Shown here piece by piece: positions 24,232 through 31,935 of a stretch of DNA of 45,114 nt. Position 1 is the stretch's first letter, and each line of letters starts with the position of its first letter. The notes beneath the pieces were generated by a model that saw nothing but the letters and a program-made list of their open reading frames with translations, was not told where the DNA came from and did no database searches. Origin of the DNA: Terriglobia bacterium (lineage in GTDB: Bacteria > Acidobacteriota > Terriglobia > Terriglobales > Acidobacteriaceae); contig JAIQFF010000021.1 in the NCBI GenBank assembly GCA_020073395.1, positions 1 to 45,114 of the forward strand, written 5' to 3'. Position numbers and translations under genes: made by a program.

Positions 24232-24960
24232 ATGTCTGGATTAACCGAAGCTGAATTGCAAGGGCAGGTGGCCATCATTACCGGCGCAGGCGGTGGAATC
24301 GGGGCGGCGATCGCACGCCGTCTGGCCCAGATGGGAGTGCTCACTTTTCTTTGCGGACGCCGCCGTGCCGCCCTCGAAGGCACAGCCGCAGCGATCGTCA
24401 AAGCGGGCGGTCAGGCTGAAATCGCCGAGTGCGATGTGACCGACCTGGGCTCAGTCGAATCGGTCGCCGCACTGGTCGAGCGTAAATCAGGGCGCGCCGA
24501 CATTTTGGTAAACAACGCCGGAGTAGGCAGCTTAGCAGGCCCCCTGCACCAGATGTCTCCCTCATCATGGGAGCAGGTAATGAACACCAACCTGCGCGGC
24601 GTCTATTACTGCATGCGCAGCTTTGCTCCCATGATGATTCGCGCGGGCCGTGGGCACATCGTCAACATCTCTTCCCTGGCCGGAAAGAATGCTCTGCCCA
24701 ACGGTGCTGCCTACGCCGCATCCAAATGGGGGCTGAACGGGCTGAGCTATTCGGTGGCGGAAGAACTGCGCGGCCACAGCATCCGAGTGTCTGTGGTGTG
24801 TCCCGGATCGGTGAACACCGACCTGGGCCCGCATCAGGGTAAAGATCCGAAGAAGATGCTGCAACCGGAAGATGTGGCCCACGTGGTTGCGATGCTGGTG
24901 ACGCAGGAGCCACGATCGTTCGTTAGCGAAATATTACTCCGGCCTACGCAGAAGCCCTAG
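24232..24960 (+). CDS. Short-chain dehydrogenase/reductase
   Basis: Classical SDR oxidoreductase of 242 residues. Cofactor motif TGAGGGIG (17-24), NNAG segment, catalytic Ser (NISSLAG, about 147-148), Tyr 161 and Lys 165 (YAASK) are all intact. An Arg-Arg pair after the second strand (CGRRRA) suggests NADPH preference. Close relatives are often annotated as 3-oxoacyl-ACP reductases, but no fatty-acid genes are present. Start ATG 24232 is preceded by AGGGAG. Next gene follows after 15 nt, so the two form an operon. Confidence 0.9.
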   Translation: MSGLTEAELQGQVAIITGAGGGIGAAIARRLAQMGVLTFLCGRRRAALEGTAAAIVKAGGQAEIAECDVTDLGSVESVAALVERKSGRADILVNNAGVGSLAGPLHQMSPSSWEQVMNTNLRGVYYCMRSFAPMMIRAGRGHIVNISSLAGKNALPNGAAYAASKWGLNGLSYSVAEELRGHSIRVSVVCPGSVNTDLGPHQGKDPKKMLQPEDVAHVVAMLVTQEPRSFVSEILLRPTQKP

Positions 24961-24975
24961 GGAAAGGAAATCGTC

Positions 24976-25491
24976 ATGGCAATAGCCGCAAAGACAACGC
25001 AGCCCAGACCCAGCCGCCCCCTCATGCCGGGGTACGGACTACCGGAGAATAAGAAGGGACTGCTGCCCTGGAAGTGGGCTGAGCAACGCCTGCGCAAGAG
25101 CCACAACTACTGGATCACGACGGTGAAGCCAGACGGGTCGCCACACACCATGGTGGTCTGGGGACTGTGGATGGGTGGGGCATTCCTCTTCAGCACGGGG
25201 CGGCAGTCACGCAAGGCCCGGAATCTGGCGGAGAATCCGCGCTGCGTGGTTTGTACCGAACACGCGGAGGAAGCGGTCGTCGTCGAAGGGGTGGCCGAGA
25301 TCGCGGATGTGCCTGTGCGCCGGGAGTTCCTTAAGAAATACCAGCCGAAATACCACTTTGATATGGCGGGAATGGAGAAAGACATTCTCGCGATGAAGGA
25401 ACCTGTATTCGCGGTTCGCCCGCACCTGGTCTTCGGATTGTACGAGAAGAACTTCATGGGCAGCGCCACGCGCTGGAGGTTCAAGAGCTAA
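24976..25491 (+). CDS. PNPOx-like FMN/F420-binding split-barrel protein
   Basis: Split-barrel flavoprotein of 171 residues. Key stretches are LRKSHNYWITTVKPDGSPHTMVVWGLW (about 36-62), the basic FSTGRQSRKARNLAENPRCVVC (cofactor phosphate contact expected) and VVVEGVAEIADV. The Lys-Ala-Arg-Asn-Leu block is the family's most recognisable part. ATG follows AAAGGAAAT. It is 15 nt downstream of an SDR gene, so the pair may act as a two-enzyme redox module. FMN versus F420 cannot be decided from the sequence alone. Confidence 0.85.
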   Translation: MAIAAKTTQPRPSRPLMPGYGLPENKKGLLPWKWAEQRLRKSHNYWITTVKPDGSPHTMVVWGLWMGGAFLFSTGRQSRKARNLAENPRCVVCTEHAEEAVVVEGVAEIADVPVRREFLKKYQPKYHFDMAGMEKDILAMKEPVFAVRPHLVFGLYEKNFMGSATRWRFKS

Positions 25492-25589
25492 AAACCAAAA
25501 TCGGTTGGTGTCCCAGTTCAACTGTGCTGGCCCAGAATCGATCGTAGGGTAATATCGCTATCTGCAAGGCTTCCCAACCAGAGAGGAAC

Positions 25590-26699
25590 ATGCCCAAGAA
25601 ATTTCGCGTTTTTGCGACTTGCGACATCGGCGATGCCATTGATCTGCTGCGCCAGCGAGGCTACGAAGTCGAAATCTATCCGAAACCGGAAGCACCCCCG
25701 AAGAGCTTGATCGTCGAGAAAGTGAAATCCGGTATCGACGGGCTGATCACTACTCTGCGCGATTCCATTGATGCCGAAGTATTCGAGGCAGGCAAGGAAA
25801 AGCTAAGAGTTGTGGCCCAAATTGCGGTGGGCTTCGACAACATCAGCCGCGCCGATGCCAACCGCTACAAGATTCCCTTCACCAACACCGCGGAGGTACT
25901 GACCGAGGCCACGGCGGAATTCGCATTTTTCATGATGGGAGCCCTGGCGCGAAAGCTGTGGACAGCGGAACATCTGACCCGGGACAACAAGTGGAGTTAT
26001 TGGCATCCCTACCTGCCATTCCTCGGCGACGAAGTGACCGGGAAGACCATCGCCATTATCGGCACCGGCCGGATCGGCCTGGCCATGATCAAGAAATGCG
26101 CCGGGTTCGACATGAATATTCTGTGTTATGACCCGGCCTATCAGAACCACGACTATGTGAAAGCCATCCAGGAGAACATGGACTTGCGCCATGTGCGGGG
26201 CATTTCGAAAACGAAGAACTGGATCAAGTATGTCGGCGTGGACGAGGCGCTGAGCCAGGCTGATTTCGTCAGCGTGCACGTGCCCTTGATCCGCGAAGGG
26301 GAAAGTGCCGCGCCCACTTACCATCTCTTCAATGAACGTACGCTGCGCCGGATGAAGCCCACGGCGTTCCTGGTCAATACTTCACGCGGACCGGTGGTCG
26401 AAGAAGCCGCCCTGGCAAAGGCGCTGCGGGAGAAGTGGATTGCCGGCGCGGCGCTCGATGTGTACGAAAAGGAGCCGCTGTCGGCGGACTCGCCGTTGCG
26501 TGACCCTGCGATCGAAGACCGCTGCCGGCTGTACCCCCATTTCGCCAGCGCCGGCCGCATTACACGACTCTCATCCGATCCCGAAAAAGGCATGGCGGGA
26601 CGCACGGTACAAGGGTTGATTGATGTGCTCGAAGGCAACTACGGCGGCGATGTGACGAAAATGCCGTACGTGGTGAACAAAGAAGTGGGGTCGCTATAG
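25590..26699 (+). CDS. D-isomer-specific 2-hydroxyacid dehydrogenase
   Basis: NAD(P)-dependent dehydrogenase of 369 residues, related to glyoxylate/hydroxypyruvate reductases and phosphoglycerate dehydrogenase catalytic domains. The Rossmann motif GTGRIG is at 158-163. The catalytic triad is intact: Arg 266 (NTSRGPVV), Glu 295 (YEKEPL) and His 317 (PHFASAG). No ACT regulatory domain is present, so classical SerA is less likely. An insertion near 190-215 (NHDYVKAIQENMDLRHVRG) lengthens the nucleotide domain relative to typical 320-residue members. Start ATG 25590 follows GAGAGGAAC. A palindromic repeat begins 6 nt after the stop. Confidence 0.9.
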   Translation: MPKKFRVFATCDIGDAIDLLRQRGYEVEIYPKPEAPPKSLIVEKVKSGIDGLITTLRDSIDAEVFEAGKEKLRVVAQIAVGFDNISRADANRYKIPFTNTAEVLTEATAEFAFFMMGALARKLWTAEHLTRDNKWSYWHPYLPFLGDEVTGKTIAIIGTGRIGLAMIKKCAGFDMNILCYDPAYQNHDYVKAIQENMDLRHVRGISKTKNWIKYVGVDEALSQADFVSVHVPLIREGESAAPTYHLFNERTLRRMKPTAFLVNTSRGPVVEEAALAKALREKWIAGAALDVYEKEPLSADSPLRDPAIEDRCRLYPHFASAGRITRLSSDPEKGMAGRTVQGLIDVLEGNYGGDVTKMPYVVNKEVGSL

Positions 26700-26705
26700 A
26701 TGACC

Positions 26706-26829
26706 ACGTAGGCCCGGACGCCCTCGTCCGGGGCGGGCGAGCAAAGCTCGCCTCGGGTTTCGCGTTGTTCCACACAAAAGCCCGGCCGGGCTTTGCCCGG
26801 CTGGGCGGGTGAGGGCACCCGCCCCTACG
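26706..26829 (+). repeat. Multi-hairpin palindromic element, family A copy 3
   Basis: The best-preserved copy, bounded by ACGTAGG and CCTACG. All four hairpins are perfect or nearly so: CCCGGACG/CGTCCGGG, GGCGAGC/GCTCGCC, GCCGGGC/GCCCGGC and GGGTG/CACCC. It starts 6 nt beyond the dehydrogenase stop codon and lies between two convergent genes. Confidence 0.9.
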
Positions 26830-26891
26830 CGCGTAGGGATTAAGGAGAAGGCTGCGGGTTCTTTCGCGGTCCAAGTGATGGTCCGCGTATT

Positions 26892-27869
26892 TTACTCGGA
26901 GATGGTGTGCTCTTCGCTCTGGGCGCGGAGGACGCGGTCAACCGAATACGGCGCTCGCCGGGTGGGCTCGTGATAGTGCCGAACCTGCATCTCGCCCAGC
27001 AAGCCTACCGCCAGCATGTTCAGCCCAGCCAGTAGCAGCACCGCGGCAAAGATCATGAGCGGCCCGTGGTTGGCCATGATGGGCGTATGGTGCCAAAACT
27101 TCTCTACTACCAGCCAGAGGGTGACGCCTGATCCCCCCATGATGCTCAGCATGCCAACTGTGCCGAAAAAATGCAGCGGGCGCGACAGGTAGCGCAGCAG
27201 AAAACGAATCGTAATCAGGTCGAAAAATACCCGGAAGGTGCGCGAGATGCCGTAGTGCGAAGCCCCGCGCTCGCGGTTCACATTCTGAATCGGCACTTCG
27301 CAGATGGAAGCTCCATGCCACGAAGCCAGCGCCGGGATAAAGCGGTGCAACTCGCCGTAGAGTGGAACCTGGTCCAGGATTTCGCGGCGATAGGCTTTGA
27401 AGGTGGTGCCAAAGTCGTGAATGTCCACGCCGCTCAGTTTGGCCATCAGCCAGTTGGCGCAGCGTGAAGGCAGGCGGCGGAGCCAGAAGTTGTCGATGCG
27501 ACGCTTGCGCCAGCCACTGACGATGTCGTAGCCCTCGGAAATCTTTTCCAGAAAAATGGGGATGTCGGCGGGATCGTGCTGCAGGTCGCCATCCATGGCG
27601 ATGATGTATTCCCCGCGCGCATGATCGAAGCCGGCAGCTAACGCTGAAGTCTGCCCGAAGTTGCGGCGCAGCTTCACTACGGTCACGCGGCTATCGACAG
27701 CCGCAATCTCGCGCAGCATATGAAAGCTGCGGTCGGTCGAGCCGTCATCCACCAGCACAATCTCGAAGGTTTCACCGTTGGCCTCCATGACAGCTTTCAG
27801 GCGGTCATAAAGGTCGGTGACATTCTCCTGCTCGTTGTGTAGCGGAACAACAATGGAGTACTTGGGCAT
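26892..27869 (-). CDS. Family 2 glycosyltransferase, polyprenyl-phosphate type (DPM1/ArnC-like)
   Basis: GT2 enzyme of 325 residues with two C-terminal transmembrane segments (about 233-258 and 270-292). It probably transfers a sugar to undecaprenyl phosphate at the inner face of the membrane. Motifs: YSIVVPLHNEQENV, LVDDGSTDRS, RRNFGQTSALAAGFDHARG, the DxD site MDGDLQHDP, and the SGWRKRRID segment. This composition is typical of ArnC/GtrB/dolichol-phosphate mannosyltransferase relatives. The acceptor or sugar cannot be named. The gene is isolated and flanked by direct repeat copies A3 and A4. Confidence 0.9.
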   Translation of the reverse strand: MPKYSIVVPLHNEQENVTDLYDRLKAVMEANGETFEIVLVDDGSTDRSFHMLREIAAVDSRVTVVKLRRNFGQTSALAAGFDHARGEYIIAMDGDLQHDPADIPIFLEKISEGYDIVSGWRKRRIDNFWLRRLPSRCANWLMAKLSGVDIHDFGTTFKAYRREILDQVPLYGELHRFIPALASWHGASICEVPIQNVNRERGASHYGISRTFRVFFDLITIRFLLRYLSRPLHFFGTVGMLSIMGGSGVTLWLVVEKFWHHTPIMANHGPLMIFAAVLLLAGLNMLAVGLLGEMQVRHYHEPTRRAPYSVDRVLRAQSEEHTISE

Positions 27870-27956
27870 TTGGCTTCCTGATTATACGATTAGATGCCCG
27901 CTTTTGAACCATTGATGCAGCACTATTTGTGGGACGGTGAAACCCCAATAGTAACC

Positions 27957-28091
27957 ACGTAGGCCGGGACGCACTCCTTCGACTTCGCTCAGGACCCGGG
28001 CGGGCGAAACTCGCCTGGGTTTTGGGTTGCCAGCAGCCTCGAAACCGGCCGGGCTTCGCCCGGCTGGGCAGGTGAGACACCTGCCCCTACG
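27957..28091 (+). repeat. Multi-hairpin palindromic element, family A copy 4 with embedded family B segment
   Basis: Same orientation and ends (ACGTAGG ... CCTACG) as copy 3, but the first hairpin is interrupted by CCTTCGACTTCGCTCAGG (27976-27993). That segment is the exact reverse complement of 31776-31793 in the family B copy. The other hairpins remain. It ends 7 nt beyond the stop codon of the Tricorn-like gene. Confidence 0.85.
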
Positions 28092-28098
28092 CGAGCAA

Positions 28099-31000
28099 TT
28101 ACAACCCCGGGCCCTCGGGATAGGCGGGCAAATCTGGGGGCCGCGGGGGCAGCTTCTTCGGATTCGCCTGGATTTCCTTCATGACCACCTCGATGGCCTT
28201 CTCCAGCTGCGGATCCTGTCCTTTGACCACCAGGTCGGGGCGATTCTCCACCACGATGTCGGGCTGCACCCCATGGTTCTCGACCACCCACTTGCTGTTC
28301 AGGTCGTAACGCGCCGCCTCGGGACGCGTGATGTAGCCACCGTCCATCAGCGGCATTTGGCCGCGGATGCCACGAACCCCACCCCAGGTGCGTTCGCCGA
28401 TCAATGGTCCCAGTTTGTAGTACTTGAAGTAGTAGCTGAAAATGTCGCCGTCAGAGGCGGCGTAGCGGTTCGTCACACAGGCCATGGCGCCATTGAACAC
28501 GACCGGTGGAACTGTGCCGCTCTCCCAGTTACGCATCGAACCCATGCCAGCCAGCACTCGTCGCAGCCTCGCGAAGATGAGCTGGTCCACGAAGCCGCCG
28601 CCGTTATAGCGCACGTCGATAATCATTCCCTCCTTGCGAATCTGGGGGAAGTACTGCTTGACGAATTCATTGAGTCCCGGACCTCCCATGTCAGGGAGGT
28701 AAACGTAGCCGATGCGCCCGTTGCTGGCGGCATCAACCTTTTTGCGATTGCTCTCGATCCAGGCCAGTTCGCGGAGGTTGAATTCATCCGCCACCGGCTT
28801 TACCTGTACAGTGTGTGAGCCTTCCTCGGAAGGTTTCGAATTGACGGTCAAGGTGACATTTTCGTTGGCCGTGTTCACAAAGAGCTCATAGGGACTTTGC
28901 GGCGTGCGCAGGAGCCGGCCGTTGACCGCAATCAGATAGTCGCCCTCTTTCACCGTCACCCCAGGCTCGGTCAAGGGCGAACGTGTCTGCGAGTCCCAGT
29001 TTTCCCCGGCGTAGATCTTTTTGAAGCGGTACATGCCGGCGGCCGGGTCGGCTTCGAAATCCACGCCCAACAGGCCTACGTTCACTGGATGCAGATCGGG
29101 GTAATCTCCGCCGCCCACGTAAGTGTGCGAGTTCGAAAGTTCGCCAATCATCTCCCCCATGATGTAGGTCAGGCTGTAGCGGTCGGACACCGCGGGTAGC
29201 AACTGGGCATACTTGTCGCGCATTTTCTCCCAGTCCACGCCGTTCATGGCCGCGGCATAGAAATAATCGCGCTCCTGCCGCCACACTTCGTTAAACATCT
29301 GCTTCCACTCGGCTTGAGGATCGATTTGGGCCTTCATGCCGCCCAGATTGAGCGCGCCATCGCCGACTTTCTTGGGACCATCCGGCTTGGCGTCAATGAT
29401 GCCGTAGGTGTGGCCATCGCGTCCGCCATCGGCCTCGTACAGCAGCTTGGAGCCGTCGAAGGAGAGGGCAAAGCGTTGCACGGCATCGATCAGGACCTTG
29501 TCCTTGCGCTCTTTCAGATCGTAAACGTGGACTGCTGGCCCCTCTCCCGGAATCGGCCCCGAGAGTCCCTGGATGGGTCTGGTCGAATAGTAAATAAACC
29601 CCTTGGCAGCTAAATAGGAACCGATGACCGCCGGTTCGATGGGCAAAGCCACCACGCGACCTGTGATGCCAGCAAGGTCAATTCGGAACTCTTTCAGTTT
29701 TTCCTTGTCTTCCTTTTTCTTGTCTTTGTCGTTTTCCTTCGCTTCCGGGGAAGGTTCCTTTTCGTTCTTCTTCTTACCTTTAGTCTCGGCCTTGCCTCCG
29801 GTCTTGCCTGGCTCCTTGGCCGGCGGGGTGAGTAATTCGTCCTTGTTCTCTTCTTTTTTGATTTGGGTCTCGTCGCTCAGGGGCTGAAACGGCGAAGCCT
29901 CATCCTGGCGCAAGGTCACGACATAAATCCGGGTCGTCTTGGGATTGGAGAACTCGAAATCCACATTGCCCAGGACTTCGTTAAAGTCGCGGTCAGAGAG
30001 GAAGTACAGATACTTCCCATCGGGATCGAAGACGGGAGCGAAGCTGTTGGTCATGCTGGTAGTGACGGGAGTGATTTTGCTGTCGGTTAACGAGTAGAGT
30101 TGCACGACCGAGTAAGTGTTTTCGTCATTCTTGTCGTAGGCCAGCCACTTACTATCAGGAGACCAGGAATAGTTCAGAATTTCTCCGTACTTTCCCCGAT
30201 CAATTTCAACCTGCTTCTTCCCGTTGATGTCCGAATACCAAAGGCGGCAGTCCTTGTCGGACCATGCCACCTTCTTGCTGTCCGGGGACCAGGCGGGAGC
30301 GTACTTGAAACCCTTGTACCCGTTGGTGATCTGCTGCTCCTTGCCCATCCCGTCCTGGGGTGAGATGTAGAGTTCGTCTTCGCCGCTGCGGTCGGAGACG
30401 TAGAGGACCCAGCGGCCGTCGGGCGACCAGGCCACCGATTTCTCGCGAATGCCCGGAGTGCGGGTAAGATTGCGGACACTTCCCTCTTTTGCAGGAACGG
30501 TGAAAACTTCTCCCCGGGCCCCGAACACCGCCCGCTTCCCTTCCGGCGAAATGTCGAAGTCGGTGACATTTCTGGCCGCGCTGGTCCAGTGCTTAAGGGT
30601 CTGGTCGCGGTCGCCGGGCAGGTACACGGTCAACTTCTTCGGCTGCTTCGATTCAAAATCAAAAGTGTAGAGGTAGCCGCCGTTCTCGAAAATGATGGAA
30701 TCGGGACCCAGGCTCGGCCACATCACGTCGAACTCAGTGAAGTGCGTGAGTTGCTCGACCTGCTTGCTGGTCAAATCGTAACTGTAAATATTGAGGTGAT
30801 GCTCCGGGCCGCGGTCGGACGTGAAGTAGATGGCATTGCCATGCCACATGGGAAAAGTGTCTGTCCATTCCGTGTGCGGCACGTCTGCGACGGTATTGTT
30901 TTTGAGATCGTAAATGGCGATGGCCTGGGCAAGGCCGCCGGTGTAGCGCTTCCAGGTGCGGAAGTTGCGGAAAATAGGATTGTAGGCGATTTTCGTCCCG

Positions 31001-31530
31001 TCGGGAGAAAACGACGTGAGGCCTCCCTGGTCAACCGGCAACGCTTCAGGTAAATCGCCGTCGATGCTTACGCTGAACAGGCGCTTGGTCCAGCCATTCG
31101 AGGCATCGCGACGGGAGAGAAACAGAATGCGCTTACTGTCCGGAAACCAGTTGACCACTTCGTTGTGAATGCCCATGCGGTCGCTGAGCTGCGCCGCGGC
31201 CCCCTGATAGAAGGTCAACTGACGGGGCTGGCCGCCCTGGGCGGGCATTACGTACACGTTGAAATTGCCGTCATATTGCCCGGTGAAGGCAATCCATTTG
31301 CCGTCGGGTGAAAACTTCGGAAACAGTTCGCGCCCGGCATCAGCCGTGATGCGCCTCGCCTCGCCTCCCGAGCTGGATGCCAACCAAAGATCGCCGCCGT
31401 ACATGAAGACGATTTTGTCCTTGTAGATGTCAGGAAAACGCATCAGCCGGCCTTCCGTCATTTCCTGGGCTGACGTTGTACAGGTGAACGCGAGCATCAA
31501 GAGCAGCAGCAATCTTTTGGGATACGACAT
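28099..31530 (-). CDS. Exported Tricorn protease homologue (S41 family)
   Basis: Large serine protease of 1143 residues with a Sec signal peptide (KRLLLLLMLAFTCTTSAQ), so it acts in the periplasm or outside; archaeal Tricorn is cytosolic. Two WD40/PD40-type propellers (about 25-550) carry repeats such as SPDGKWIAFTG and SPDGRWVLYVSD. A Lys/Glu-rich low-complexity linker (553-613) follows, then the C1, PDZ and C2 domains. The catalytic tetrad is intact: Ser 801-His 802 (NSHTYVGG), nucleophile Ser 1026 (ASDGD) and Glu 1084 (VVENHG). The Ser-to-Glu spacing of 58 equals archaeal Tricorn (S965, E1023). ATG follows GAGGAG. No Tricorn-interacting aminopeptidase gene is nearby. Confidence 0.95.
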   Translation of the reverse strand: MSYPKRLLLLLMLAFTCTTSAQEMTEGRLMRFPDIYKDKIVFMYGGDLWLASSSGGEARRITADAGRELFPKFSPDGKWIAFTGQYDGNFNVYVMPAQGGQPRQLTFYQGAAAQLSDRMGIHNEVVNWFPDSKRILFLSRRDASNGWTKRLFSVSIDGDLPEALPVDQGGLTSFSPDGTKIAYNPIFRNFRTWKRYTGGLAQAIAIYDLKNNTVADVPHTEWTDTFPMWHGNAIYFTSDRGPEHHLNIYSYDLTSKQVEQLTHFTEFDVMWPSLGPDSIIFENGGYLYTFDFESKQPKKLTVYLPGDRDQTLKHWTSAARNVTDFDISPEGKRAVFGARGEVFTVPAKEGSVRNLTRTPGIREKSVAWSPDGRWVLYVSDRSGEDELYISPQDGMGKEQQITNGYKGFKYAPAWSPDSKKVAWSDKDCRLWYSDINGKKQVEIDRGKYGEILNYSWSPDSKWLAYDKNDENTYSVVQLYSLTDSKITPVTTSMTNSFAPVFDPDGKYLYFLSDRDFNEVLGNVDFEFSNPKTTRIYVVTLRQDEASPFQPLSDETQIKKEENKDELLTPPAKEPGKTGGKAETKGKKKNEKEPSPEAKENDKDKKKEDKEKLKEFRIDLAGITGRVVALPIEPAVIGSYLAAKGFIYYSTRPIQGLSGPIPGEGPAVHVYDLKERKDKVLIDAVQRFALSFDGSKLLYEADGGRDGHTYGIIDAKPDGPKKVGDGALNLGGMKAQIDPQAEWKQMFNEVWRQERDYFYAAAMNGVDWEKMRDKYAQLLPAVSDRYSLTYIMGEMIGELSNSHTYVGGGDYPDLHPVNVGLLGVDFEADPAAGMYRFKKIYAGENWDSQTRSPLTEPGVTVKEGDYLIAVNGRLLRTPQSPYELFVNTANENVTLTVNSKPSEEGSHTVQVKPVADEFNLRELAWIESNRKKVDAASNGRIGYVYLPDMGGPGLNEFVKQYFPQIRKEGMIIDVRYNGGGFVDQLIFARLRRVLAGMGSMRNWESGTVPPVVFNGAMACVTNRYAASDGDIFSYYFKYYKLGPLIGERTWGGVRGIRGQMPLMDGGYITRPEAARYDLNSKWVVENHGVQPDIVVENRPDLVVKGQDPQLEKAIEVVMKEIQANPKKLPPRPPDLPAYPEGPGL

Positions 31531-31935
31531 TAGGACTCCTCTTTGACAGGTCTTTCCAGACGGGGTTCCGCAGGCGAGAAAGTGGAATAGTCTCTCATCA
31601 CGAAACGAACGTGCGATTGTAACAGTCCATGCAGCTCGAAATCATCACGCCGTTTCGCTGTCTTGGACGAGCCGGACGGCGAAAGGAAAGCGGGATGCGA
31701 TGGAATGTGGTGGCGAATCCGTTTGGACTTCGGGCCCTTAGGTGAGGCGTCATCCTGAGCTTGCGAAGAGCCTGCCCTGAGCGAAGTCGAAGGGATCTGG
31801 CGTGAAGCAAGGTAGGCGCTGGCCCGCGGTGGGGTAGCTCCCTCGCCAGATCCTTCGGGAATCGCTCGACCGCCACATCATTGACAGATCGCCTATAATT
31901 CCGCTTCCCGCTCGAAGCTACGGAGGGAGACAGCC
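31531..31935. other. Divergent intergenic region, Tricorn homologue and amidase
   Basis: A 405-nt spacer. It contains the family B repeat (31749-31860), a perfect TATAAT at 31894-31899 upstream of the amidase and TTGACA at 31881-31886. The two boxes are only 7 nt apart, too close to form one sigma70 promoter. GGAGGG precedes the amidase TTG. For the Tricorn gene only its ribosome binding site is clear; no convincing promoter was found. Confidence 0.45.
31749..31860. repeat. Family B repeat copy 2
   Basis: Begins GTCATCCTGAGC and contains CCTGAGCGAAGTCGAAGG (31776-31793) followed by GATCTGGCG; near the end CGCCAGATCCTTCGG pairs back with it. It shares the GTCATCCTGAGC start with the truB-side copy and the 18-nt core with the segment inside element A4. 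Confidence 0.75.

Noticed and set aside
28027-28818. 263-codon plus-strand ORF opposite the Tricorn gene
   Set aside because: Starts inside a palindromic repeat and is antisense to the catalytic domain of the protease.
31881-31899. TTGACA and TATAAT as one promoter for the amidase
   Set aside because: Spacing of 7 nt is far below the 16-18 nt required; only the TATAAT box may be functional.
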